NCBI RefSeq assembly: GCF_016906995.1 | Contig: NZ_JAFBBD010000002.1 | Coordinates: 374,270-438,269, forward strand | DNA: 64,000 nucleotides | Direction of reading: 5' to 3' | Source of the DNA: Spongiibacter marinus | GTDB lineage: Bacteria; Pseudomonadota; Gammaproteobacteria; Pseudomonadales; Spongiibacteraceae | In this document: positions 25,261 to 33,275 of the stretch, in pieces | Numbering within the stretch: the first letter of the stretch is position 1 | How the letters are laid out: every line of letters begins with the position of its first letter | Position numbers and translations under genes: made by a program | The notes under the pieces: model-generated | What the model was told of the DNA's origin: nothing | The model's input: the letters and a program-made list of their open reading frames with translations, nothing else | The model's database searches: none

Positions 25261-25728
25261 ATGGCATCACTGTTAAAACCCAAAGCCGGTTCGGTAGCGA
25301 GTATGCTCGCCATGCTTTTCGGCGTCGATGACTTAGAGGTCGGCGACGGTGATGCGTCTTTGCCATCATCTGCGATAGGCGCGAGCTATGTCGATGATGA
25401 GGGTGCACTGGTTGCTATGCTCGTTGCCGATTATTCATTCGCCGCATTTTCGGGGGCCGCACTTTCTATGATTCCCAAAGGTGGCGCTGAGGACATGGCT
25501 AAGGACGAGGATCTCTCCGAAGGTGTACGGGCTAACTTCTACGAAGTGGCAAACATTTGTTCGCGATTGCTGATGAATGATCAATCCACCCATATAAAGC
25601 TGGCAGAGCTAGTCGAAGGCGCTGCATTGGCAGATGCCGTTGGCACCCTAGAGGGCTCAGCGGTGATCGGTTTTACTGTGCCGATTCCACGCTATGGTAA
25701 TGGCAAGTTGTATTTCGTCGTCTCGTAG
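25261..25728 (+). CDS. CheC/CheX-like chemotaxis protein
   Basis: 155 residues. The middle segment ANFYEVANICSRLL carries E-x2-N, the core of the CheC/CheX/FliY phosphatase signature, followed by a beta-rich C-terminus (VIGFTVPIPRYGNGKLYFVVS) that fits the fold. The usual Asp/Ser four residues before the Glu is Ala here, so activity is uncertain. Its position directly after cheY supports a role in CheY-P turnover or adaptation. The family call comes from motif and context only. Confidence 0.55.
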   Translation: MASLLKPKAGSVASMLAMLFGVDDLEVGDGDASLPSSAIGASYVDDEGALVAMLVADYSFAAFSGAALSMIPKGGAEDMAKDEDLSEGVRANFYEVANICSRLLMNDQSTHIKLAELVEGAALADAVGTLEGSAVIGFTVPIPRYGNGKLYFVVS

Positions 25729-25730
25729 CG

Positions 25731-26123
25731 ATGAGAGCGGTAGAAGCGACTGGCGTCGCACGGATGTTCTATTTGTCTGCGGGACTATTATTCCTGTTGC
25801 TGGCATTGGCTGGCGTGTTTTTGCCACTGCTCCCGACCACTCCCTTCTTGTTGCTTACCGCAGCATGTTTTTCAAAGAGTTCTGAGCGCTGTCATCAGCG
25901 CTTGTTGGCAAGCCGTCTTTTCGGTCCGACGATAAAACGCTGGGAGCGTCAGCGCTGCGTAAACTGTCGAACAAAATGGATCGCCGTTTTGTCAATGCTT
26001 GCGGTTGGGGGATGCTCGGTTGTCTTTGCGGTGCCAACACTCGCCGGACAAATCGCCTGTGCTGCCTTAATGGCTGTTGGTGGCGCGGTGGTGATTTCTC
26101 TGAAGACTTGTATTCCCCACTGA
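25731..26123 (+). CDS. DUF454 (YbaN-type) inner-membrane protein
   Basis: 130 residues. The YbaN signature AGVFLPLLPTTPFLLLTAACFSKSSERCHQRLL is plain, with three hydrophobic segments and a basic loop (KRWERQRCVN). The function of the family is unknown. It starts 2 bases after the CheX/CheC-like gene and is probably co-transcribed, although such proteins are not usually chemotaxis genes. Confidence 0.85.
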   Translation: MRAVEATGVARMFYLSAGLLFLLLALAGVFLPLLPTTPFLLLTAACFSKSSERCHQRLLASRLFGPTIKRWERQRCVNCRTKWIAVLSMLAVGGCSVVFAVPTLAGQIACAALMAVGGAVVISLKTCIPH

Positions 26124-26225
26124 CGTTTATCGTAATCGCGGTAGGTGCCATTACTTATGGTCTGTGAGGCAATCGCTGTGATGTACTCAAATTGAAGTTT
26201 CAGTGCCTAATCAAGGGGCGTTGCT

Positions 26226-27074
26226 GTGAGTGCTGCGGAAGATCTGTCTGACGTGAAATTTGAATATCAATTCAAAGATCGCGACTTCAATAAGCTGAAA
26301 GAGATCGTGTACGCGCGTACAGGGATTACTTTAGGGGAAGAAAAGCGCCAGCTCGTATACAGTCGCTTTGCCAAGCGTATCCGCAAATTGAATCTTCAAA
26401 ATTTTTCGGAATACATCGAGTACTTTGAGAAAAATGAGGAATCGGAAGTCACCGATTTTATTAACGCCATCACGACGAACTTCACCAGCTTTTTCCGAGA
26501 GCCACATCATTTCGAGTTTCTTAAAAACTTTATTGCCGAACGCGAGATGGCGTCGAGGTATTGTCGTATTTGGTCCGCGGGATGCAGTAGCGGTGAAGAG
26601 CCATACAGTATCGCGATGACGGTGTTGGACAGCATTGCTAACCCGGATGCCTGGGATATAAAGATTCTGTGCACCGATATCGATACGTCGGTATTGCGCA
26701 AAGCAGAACAGGGCGTCTATGACGCAGCGCGCGTAGAAGGTGTTGATGAGCGTCTGCGGTCACGTTTTTTTCTACGCGGGAAAGGCGCGCGTAACGGATT
26801 AGTGAAGATTCGCGATGAGGTGCGCACCAATATGGTGTTTCGCCAACTGAATCTTTTAGATGAGTTCCCGTTTAAGAAGGGTTTCGATCTGATTTTTTTT
26901 CGTAATGTCATTATCTATTTTGATAAAGACACGCAAAGAAAAATATTCAGCAAAATTGCAAAACTACAACAACCTGGTGACGTGTTGATCATTGGCCACT
27001 CTGAAAATCTTGCGGCAGTGACCGACAAGTACGCACTGATCGGAAGAACAATATACCAACGACTAGATAATTAG
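26226..27074 (+). CDS. cheR: Chemoreceptor methyltransferase CheR
   Basis: 282 residues starting at GTG with AAGGGG upstream. There is an N-terminal helical domain (FNKLKEIVYARTGITLGEEKRQL) and a SAM-dependent methyltransferase core: NFTSFFREPHHF, WSAGCSSGEEPYSIAM (SAM loop), ILCTDIDTSVL and FFRNVIIYFDK. The beta-subdomain that binds receptor pentapeptides is present. The receptor directly downstream ends in a WEEF tail, the expected tether for this enzyme. Confidence 0.96.
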   Translation: MSAAEDLSDVKFEYQFKDRDFNKLKEIVYARTGITLGEEKRQLVYSRFAKRIRKLNLQNFSEYIEYFEKNEESEVTDFINAITTNFTSFFREPHHFEFLKNFIAEREMASRYCRIWSAGCSSGEEPYSIAMTVLDSIANPDAWDIKILCTDIDTSVLRKAEQGVYDAARVEGVDERLRSRFFLRGKGARNGLVKIRDEVRTNMVFRQLNLLDEFPFKKGFDLIFFRNVIIYFDKDTQRKIFSKIAKLQQPGDVLIIGHSENLAAVTDKYALIGRTIYQRLDN

Positions 27075-27134
27075 CCGTCTCTCATGACCAAAGGGTTGAG
27101 ATAGGGCAGCATAGATAGGTTCAGGAGAAGTCAC

Positions 27135-30071
27135 ATGGCAGCGCAGAATACAAAATCCGCAACAGCCCGCCGTACTACCGGCACTGCGAAAACCCCCCGT
27201 CGCAGCAAAGCCGACCAACAACAAGTTCAAGAGCTGGCGCGTTGGCGAACGGCCGTCGGTGGGGCCATGACCGCCATCATGATGGTCGACCGCGACCTCG
27301 TGGTCACCTATGTGAATGAATCCACACAAAAGTTACTTGCTAAGCACGCAGATGCGTTGGCGGCCACCTACCCAGGCTTTGATGCCAATAACATTGTGGG
27401 TACCTGCATCGATATTTTCCACAAGGATCCCGCCCATCAGCGCACCTTGCTCGCTAACCCAGCCAACCTGCCACATTCGGCCGATATTCATGTTAGCGAA
27501 CTTATTTTCAATATCAACGTGACTGCTCAAATTGACGATAGCGGTAATTATATTGGTAATACGCTTGAGTGGTTAGATGTCACTGCTCAACGCGCTCATG
27601 AGGATAAGGTTGCGCGGCTACAAACAGCGGTAGATAGTGCCATGACCGCTATCATGATGGTCGATCGTGATTTGACGGTAACCTATGTGAATACGGCAAC
27701 TGAAGCATTACTGCAGAAGCACGGCGCTGCGTTGGCATCGGTATATCCGGGCTTTGACGTGCAAAATATCGTCGGCACTTGCATCGATATTTTTCACAAG
27801 GACCCTCAACACCAGCGGCGCTTATTGGCAGACCCCGCCAACCTGCCGCACTCGGCCGATATCCATGTGGGCGACCTCACCTTCAATATCAACGTAACGG
27901 CGCAGATAGATGGCAAAGGTAATTACATTGGTAATACCTTAGAGTGGCTCGACGTGACAGACGTTCGAGCTAAGGAGACGGAGGTTGCACGTCTGCAGAC
28001 AGCTGTTGGCTCGGCGATGACAGCGATTATGATGATTGACCGTGATTTTAACGTCACCTATGTCAACGAATCTACGCAGACCCTATTGGGTAGTCACCGA
28101 GAGGCTTTGGCGGCGATATACCCAGGCTTTGATGTCGACAATATCGTTGGCACTTGCATTGATATCTTCCACAAGAATCCCGCTCATCAGCGTAAAATGC
28201 TCGCCGACCCAGCCAACCTGCCGCATTCGGCCGATATTCACGTAGGGCACCTGACTTTCAATATTAATGTGACGGCCCAAATTGACGCCAAGGGTAACTA
28301 CATTGGCAACACCTTGGAGTGGCTCGATGTTACCGAGCAGCGCGCACGCGAAACGCAGGTGGCGGCGTTACAGTCTGCGGTGAACGGCGCTGATGCTAAC
28401 TTTATGATGTGCGACGCTGATCTGAATATTACCTATGCGAATCCGGCGGTTGTTGAAATGCTGAAAAACCGCGAAGCAATATTGCGCGAGCATTTCCCGG
28501 GCTTCTCTGCAGATAATCTTGTCGGCCAGTCCATTGACCAATTTCACAAAAACCCCGCGCATCAGCGCGGCTTGCTTGCCAATGTGGCCGCGCTGCCGGC
28601 GAAGGCAGAAATTAAAATTGCTGACCTGGAGTTTGAAGTGAACGCCACGGCAATTTTGGATGCAAACGGCGACTATATGGGGAATATGGTCGAGTGGAAG
28701 GATATTACGGAGCAGAAGGACGCCGAGCGGCAGATTGCCAGCCTGATTTCCGCGGCGGCGGAGGGGCAACTTGATCAACGCTTGGACGCGGAGAATTATT
28801 CTGGCTTTATGCAGCGGCTCGGGAAGTCTGTTAACGGGCTAATGGATGCCATTGTCGATGATCAGAATAATGCCGAACAGCAAATTAAAGAGCTGGTAGA
28901 TAGCGCCATTGCTGGCCAGCTTGAAGCACGGATCGATCTGGAGGGGACGACCGGATTCCTGCAGCGTCTCGGTGCGGGTTTGAACAGCCTTATGGACACC
29001 ATTGCTGAGCCGCTTAGAGAAAGCTCTCGGGTTATGGAGGCGCTTGCCGAAGGTGATTTGATGGAAGTGATGGCCGGCCAGTATCAAGGCCAGTTCGCGT
29101 CGATGCAGGATGCGGTCAACACCTCTGTGGGTAACCTGAAGGACATGGTGGTGCAGATTCGAGAGGCCGCGATGGGTATTCGCAGCTCCGCGTCTGAGAT
29201 CGCGCAAGGGAACCTCGACTTATCGAACCGCACGGAGGCTCAGGCCGCGTCGCTGGAAGAAACGGCATCCAGCGTTGAGCAATTTACTGCGACGGTTAAG
29301 CAGAACGCTGAGAATGCCTCACAGGCAAATAACCTGGCTTCCGGCGCACGGGGCCAAGCCGAGAAAGGCGGCGATGTGGTTGGCCGCGCGGTCGATGCAA
29401 TGCGCGAGATTAATTCTTCTTCGAAACGTATTTCCGACATTATCGGGGTGATCGATGAGATAGCCTTTCAGACTAACTTGCTTGCGCTTAATGCCGCCGT
29501 TGAGGCCGCACGTGCCGGAGAGCAGGGGCGTGGTTTCGCTGTGGTGGCATCAGAGGTACGTAATTTGGCGCAACGCAGTGCGGAGGCCGCCAAAGAGATT
29601 AAAACCCTGATTAAAGACAGCGTCGAGAAGGTCGAGGAAGGCTCAAGATTGATCGACGAGTCTGGCTCAACGCTTGAAGAAATTGTTCAAAGCGTGAAAA
29701 AAGTATCGGACATTATTTCTGAAATCGCGCTGGCCAGTCAGGAGCAGGCAGCTGGCATTGAGCAAGTGAATAAAGCGGTATCAGAGATGGATAAAGTGAC
29801 CCAGGAGAATGCGGCACTGGTAGAGCAGGCTGCGGCGGCGAGTCAGTCAATGGATACCCTCTCTTCTGGCCTCAGTGATCGGATGAACTACTTCAAAATT
29901 GGTGACCAGGCCGAGGCGCCCATGGGCCATGGCGTAGCGCCTGCAAGCAAGACGGTGGCACCGCTGCGTAGCCCCTCCAGAGCGAAGCCCGAAGCAGCGG
30001 GAAGCAATGCAAACTATCACGGCGTAAGTGGTAAGCGCGTATCCGGCGGCGACGAGTGGGAGGAATTCTGA
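27135..30071 (+). CDS. Soluble Aer2-like chemoreceptor with four haem-type PAS domains
   Basis: 978 residues without any transmembrane helix, hence cytoplasmic. Four PAS domains (about residues 34-158, 159-283, 284-408, 409-533) each contain an FHK(D/N)P histidine (H96, H221, H346, H471) and a Trp in EW(L/K)D(V/I)T (W146, W271, W396, W521). In Pseudomonas Aer2 the matching His ligates haem b and the Trp stabilises bound O2. Two or three HAMP units follow (about 534-675), then a methyl-accepting domain with hairpin tip [27 protein letters not shown]. The C-terminus is EWEEF, like the CheR-binding GWEEF of Aer2. PAS 1-3 are nearly identical; PAS 4 is divergent. It lies between cheR and cheB. 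Haem binding is inferred. Confidence 0.9.
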   Translation: MAAQNTKSATARRTTGTAKTPRRSKADQQQVQELARWRTAVGGAMTAIMMVDRDLVVTYVNESTQKLLAKHADALAATYPGFDANNIVGTCIDIFHKDPAHQRTLLANPANLPHSADIHVSELIFNINVTAQIDDSGNYIGNTLEWLDVTAQRAHEDKVARLQTAVDSAMTAIMMVDRDLTVTYVNTATEALLQKHGAALASVYPGFDVQNIVGTCIDIFHKDPQHQRRLLADPANLPHSADIHVGDLTFNINVTAQIDGKGNYIGNTLEWLDVTDVRAKETEVARLQTAVGSAMTAIMMIDRDFNVTYVNESTQTLLGSHREALAAIYPGFDVDNIVGTCIDIFHKNPAHQRKMLADPANLPHSADIHVGHLTFNINVTAQIDAKGNYIGNTLEWLDVTEQRARETQVAALQSAVNGADANFMMCDADLNITYANPAVVEMLKNREAILREHFPGFSADNLVGQSIDQFHKNPAHQRGLLANVAALPAKAEIKIADLEFEVNATAILDANGDYMGNMVEWKDITEQKDAERQIASLISAAAEGQLDQRLDAENYSGFMQRLGKSVNGLMDAIVDDQNNAEQQIKELVDSAIAGQLEARIDLEGTTGFLQRLGAGLNSLMDTIAEPLRESSRVMEALAEGDLMEVMAGQYQGQFASMQDAVNTSVGNLKDMVVQIREAAMGIRSSASEIAQGNLDLSNRTEAQAASLEETASSVEQFTATVKQNAENASQANNLASGARGQAEKGGDVVGRAVDAMREINSSSKRISDIIGVIDEIAFQTNLLALNAAVEAARAGEQGRGFAVVASEVRNLAQRSAEAAKEIKTLIKDSVEKVEEGSRLIDESGSTLEEIVQSVKKVSDIISEIALASQEQAAGIEQVNKAVSEMDKVTQENAALVEQAAAASQSMDTLSSGLSDRMNYFKIGDQAEAPMGHGVAPASKTVAPLRSPSRAKPEAAGSNANYHGVSGKRVSGGDEWEEF
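27234..28733 (+). repeat. Four tandem 375-bp PAS-coding repeats
   Basis: Units at about 27234-27608, 27609-27983, 27984-28358 and 28359-28733. The haem-site His codons at 27420, 27795, 28170 and 28545 are exactly 375 bp apart, with no indel. Units 1-3 share most amino acids (e.g. [35 protein letters not shown]), while unit 4 is much more diverged and is probably the ancestral copy. Confidence 0.92.
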
Positions 30072-30127
30072 GTGCATTGAAAGTCACTCAGGGAAGGGGA
30101 TAAGGCGTTCATTGGTTAGAGGTGTTT

Positions 30128-31225
30128 ATGCCGGAGCAGCGTATTAAGGTATTGGTGGTTGATGATTCAGCGTTGATTCGGCATTTACTGACGGAAATTC
30201 TGTCTGCAGACCCGGGTATTGAGGTGGTCGGCGTGGCTTCAGACCCGTTTATCGCCAGAGAAAAAATTAAGCGGCTATCCCCAGATGTGATCACCCTCGA
30301 TGTAGAAATGCCGCGCATGGATGGCTTACAGTTTTTGCGCAATATTATGCGCCTGCGGCCGATGCCTGTGGTGATGGTGTCATCCTTAACTCAGGCAGGT
30401 GCGGCAGTTACTCTTGAGGCCTTGGAGCTTGGCGCGGTGGATTTTGTCGCGAAGCCCGAGGTCGATGTTGCAGAGGGTATCAAGGCCTATGCCGACGACT
30501 TAATTGAGAAGGTTAAGGCGGCGAGTGTCGCCAATGTAAGCCGCTTAGCGAACGAGGTGGAGCACAAAAAGGTAGCGAGTAAAAAGGCGAAGAAAACGGC
30601 CTTGAACTTTGGTACTACCGATAAGATTTTGGCGATTGGCGCTTCCACGGGGGGAACCGAGGCGATCCGCGAGGTTCTACAAGGGCTACCTGCCGACACA
30701 CCTGGCACGGTCATCGTTCAGCATATACCCGGTATGTTTAGCTCGGCTTTCGCCAAACGTATGGATGGCTGCAGCGAGATGACGGTATGTGAAGCGGAAG
30801 ACGGTATGCGGGTGCTGCATGGTCACGTATATATTGCGCCAGGGGGCAAGCACTTAAGGTTGCGACGCGACGGTGCGCGCTATTATTGCGTGGTTGATGA
30901 GACTGAGCCGGTCAATCGTCATCGGCCCTCTGCCGATGTGTTGTTTGAGTCAGTGGCCCGTGAGATGGGCAAAAATGCAATGTGTGTATTGCTCACCGGC
31001 ATGGGAAAAGATGGCGCCGCTGGCATGCTGGCGATGCGTGAGGCGGGCGCCCTGACGCTTGCTCAGGACGAAGCCAGTTCGGTGGTATGGGGGATGCCGG
31101 GCGCGGCATATCAATTGGGCGCTGTACAGGAATTGCTACCGCTGAAGAAAATTGCGCCTAGGCTCTCTGAGCTTTACCACGCCTCTAAAGCCAGCAAGGA
31201 GCTGGCGGTGGTGAAGGGGCATTAG
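30128..31225 (+). CDS. cheB: Chemotaxis methylesterase CheB
   Basis: 365 residues from the ATG at 30128, which has AGAGG five bases upstream; a GTG two codons earlier is less likely. Receiver domain ([12 protein letters not shown], phospho-Asp in [11 protein letters not shown], Lys in VAKPEVD), linker, then the esterase domain with catalytic Ser in GASTGGTEA, His in VQHIPGMF and Asp in [10 protein letters not shown]. It removes receptor methyl groups opposite to CheR. It ends 12 bases before the convergent comFB-like gene. Confidence 0.96.
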   Translation: MPEQRIKVLVVDDSALIRHLLTEILSADPGIEVVGVASDPFIAREKIKRLSPDVITLDVEMPRMDGLQFLRNIMRLRPMPVVMVSSLTQAGAAVTLEALELGAVDFVAKPEVDVAEGIKAYADDLIEKVKAASVANVSRLANEVEHKKVASKKAKKTALNFGTTDKILAIGASTGGTEAIREVLQGLPADTPGTVIVQHIPGMFSSAFAKRMDGCSEMTVCEAEDGMRVLHGHVYIAPGGKHLRLRRDGARYYCVVDETEPVNRHRPSADVLFESVAREMGKNAMCVLLTGMGKDGAAGMLAMREAGALTLAQDEASSVVWGMPGAAYQLGAVQELLPLKKIAPRLSELYHASKASKELAVVKGH

Positions 31226-31237
31226 TGTTGCCTGATA

Positions 31238-31519
31238 TTATTCCGACCGGGACTCTTTTCGACGGTTGCTTCCCATCACAATCGTTGCATCATTCAATGC
31301 TCGGGTAACCTGTTTTTGCAGGGCTGCACGCTCTTCGTTGCTCATGTACATAAGTATATCGATAGCATAGCGAACATACTTTGGCGGCAGTGCGTTTAGC
31401 GTCAGACAAAAAAGGTCTTGCAGATAGTCGTTGTCATGTTTTTCGGCCAGTCCACGCAGGGCAATCTCTTCTTCCACCAGCGTTTCCATGTAATTTTTAA
31501 TATCTTCTGCCAAACGCAT
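31238..31519 (-). CDS. ComFB-family protein, possible cyclic-dinucleotide receptor
   Basis: 93 residues, all of it the ComFB domain: IKNYMETLVEEEI, then DYLQDLFCLTLNALPPKYV with the characteristic CL(A/T)LN-LPP-YV core. The family was named from a Bacillus competence operon, and ComFB proteins of cyanobacteria have been reported to bind cyclic dinucleotides. It is convergent to cheB and close to a GGDEF regulator and chemotaxis genes, so a role as c-di-GMP reader is plausible. Ligand binding is inferred. Confidence 0.8.
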   Translation of the reverse strand: MRLAEDIKNYMETLVEEEIALRGLAEKHDNDYLQDLFCLTLNALPPKYVRYAIDILMYMSNEERAALQKQVTRALNDATIVMGSNRRKESRSE

Positions 31520-31557
31520 CGTGCTCTCCTTGGATTTCGCTATCGCCTTGGGCCGTG

Positions 31558-31582
31558 CTGACGCTATTAATGATAGTGTCAG
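31558..31582. promoter_or_regulatory. 25-bp imperfect palindrome upstream of comFB
   Basis: CTGACGCTAT (31558-31567) and ATAGTGTCAG (31573-31582) are inverted with 9 of 10 pairs matching around TAATG. It lies 39-63 bases upstream of the comFB start, where an operator or -35/-10 region would be, and has no T tract, so an operator is more likely than a terminator. Confidence 0.45.
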
Positions 31583-31636
31583 GTGCTTCGGTCGAGGGCG
31601 GTATACGGTATATCCGAGGGGCGCGTGGGAGAGGGA

Positions 31637-32050
31637 CTAATCAAACACTTTCTTGCGAAGGGCTTTGATGTTTCCCCGTTTGGTTTTGCTGTCCATCCTT
31701 TTTGCTTTGGCGCTTTTGCTGGGCTTGGTGGGGCGACGTGTTTTGCGGGTGACGGCGACGCTGCGGATCAGTGCCTGAAGGCGTTGCAGGGCATCTTCTC
31801 GATTTTGCTCCTGAGTACGAAACTGCTGAGCTTTAATCACCACAATACCGTCTTTGCTGATGCGCTGATCTTTCAGGGCCAGAAGTTCTGTTTTATAAAA
31901 CTCAGGCAGTGACGAGGCGCGAATATCAAAGCGGAGGTGTATGGCCGAAGACACCTTGTTGACATTTTGGCCGCCCGCACCCTGAGCGCGAATCGCACTC
32001 AGTTCAATTTCGTTATCAGGTAAGCGGACGGCGTTAGAAATTTCCAGCAT
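31637..32050 (-). CDS. arfB: Ribosome-rescue peptidyl-tRNA hydrolase ArfB
   Basis: 137 residues, the usual length of YaeJ/ArfB. The release-factor-like catalytic motif is RAQGAGGQNVNKV (GGQ), and the C-terminal tail is strongly basic (RRPTKPSKSAKAKRM...KALRKK), which enters the empty mRNA channel of stalled ribosomes. It rescues ribosomes stuck on non-stop mRNA. It lies 13 bases downstream of the glutathionyl-hydroquinone reductase gene on the same strand. Confidence 0.95.
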   Translation of the reverse strand: MLEISNAVRLPDNEIELSAIRAQGAGGQNVNKVSSAIHLRFDIRASSLPEFYKTELLALKDQRISKDGIVVIKAQQFRTQEQNREDALQRLQALIRSVAVTRKTRRPTKPSKSAKAKRMDSKTKRGNIKALRKKVFD

Positions 32051-32063
32051 TTTCGGTAAAGCG

Positions 32064-33011
32064 CTATTCGTTGCGATTGTGTGGGCGACTGTAGTCGATG
32101 TCTGGGCCGACAGGTACGACCTGCGTGGGATTGATCATCGGGTGGCTGACGTAATAGTGCCGTTTGATATGAGAAAAATCCACCGTATCGGCCACGCCAG
32201 GCCATTGGTATAGGTGGCGAAGGTAGTTTGACAGGTGAGGGTAGTCCTCAAGGCGCTGACGGTTGCACTTGAAATGCCCATGATAAACGGCATCAAAGCG
32301 AATAAGGGTGGTGAAAAGCCGCCAGTCTGCTTCGCTGATGGTATCGCCGCACAGAAAACGCTGCGTGCCGAGCTGATTTTCAATCGTGTCTAAGGCTGCA
32401 AAAAGCGCGTCGTAGGCGTCTTCATAGGCCTGTTGCGTTGTCGCAAAGCCGCAGCGATACACGCCATTATTTACCTTGTTGTAGACCTCGTCGTTGATGG
32501 CATCTATATCCGCTTGCAGCGACTCGGGGTAGTAGTCCTGGGTTTTTTCAGCGAGGTCTGCAAAGGCGTCATTGAATTGCCGAATAATATCGGCGGACTC
32601 GTTATTCACGATACGCTGTTGTTTTTTATCCCATAACACCGGCACGGTAACGCGCCCGCTGTAGTCGTGTTGGTTTCGGGTATACAGTTCGTGCAAGTAC
32701 TTTGCGTTGTGCAGCGGATCGCCGCTGCTGCCCTGGTCAATATCAAAGGTCCAGCCGTGTTCAAGCATGATTGGGCTTACCACGGAAACAGAGATCAGCG
32801 ATTCAAGCTTTTTTAAGCGGCGAAAAATCAGCGCTCGGTGTGCCCATGGGCAGGCTAGCGATACATACAGGTGATAGCGGTCGGCTTCTGCCGGAAATTC
32901 ATCGCTACCAATTTGGCCGCGAAACTGTGATTGTTCGCGCTTGAATTCCCCTTGATTGTTCTCTGTATCGTACCAGCGGTCGTGCCACTTTCCGTCTATG
33001 AGTAAACCCAT
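32064..33011 (-). CDS. Glutathionyl-hydroquinone reductase (Xi-class GST, YqjG type)
   Basis: 315 residues, family-typical length. The catalytic Cys is in SLACPWAHRALIFR, followed by VSPIMLEHGWTF, and the C-terminal helical domain contains FLCGDTISEADWRLFTTLIRFDAVYHGHFKCN, both hallmarks of the ECM4/YqjG group. It reduces glutathionyl-hydroquinones and helps recycle quinones. It is upstream of arfB. The 264 bases before the next gene show no further coding potential. Confidence 0.95.
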   Translation of the reverse strand: MGLLIDGKWHDRWYDTENNQGEFKREQSQFRGQIGSDEFPAEADRYHLYVSLACPWAHRALIFRRLKKLESLISVSVVSPIMLEHGWTFDIDQGSSGDPLHNAKYLHELYTRNQHDYSGRVTVPVLWDKKQQRIVNNESADIIRQFNDAFADLAEKTQDYYPESLQADIDAINDEVYNKVNNGVYRCGFATTQQAYEDAYDALFAALDTIENQLGTQRFLCGDTISEADWRLFTTLIRFDAVYHGHFKCNRQRLEDYPHLSNYLRHLYQWPGVADTVDFSHIKRHYYVSHPMINPTQVVPVGPDIDYSRPHNRNE

Positions 33012-33275
33012 CGTTCTCTCCGTATCTCAGTGTTCAGGGATAGTGTATGGCCGGAGCGATTCAGTATGGGTCGTGTTTGTTGTTGAATCCGATCGAAAAA
33101 ACCGATGCCTCTTCTACAGGGGTCGTTGAGTGACACGATAACTGGCGTGTTTCCTGCAAGTGAATTGCCTACAAAGCGGCAGAGGGGATGCCGGCGAGGT
33201 GTCATGTGGTCGTCAACTGCGCTTGCTAGCGTTAGAGGCCGATCAATGTGGCGATGAAATTCGCGATAGGGGGCA

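Noticed and set aside
27234..28733. CRISPR-like or mobile repeats
   Set aside because: The 375-bp repeats are in frame and encode PAS domains; there are no short repeats with unique spacers and no cas genes.
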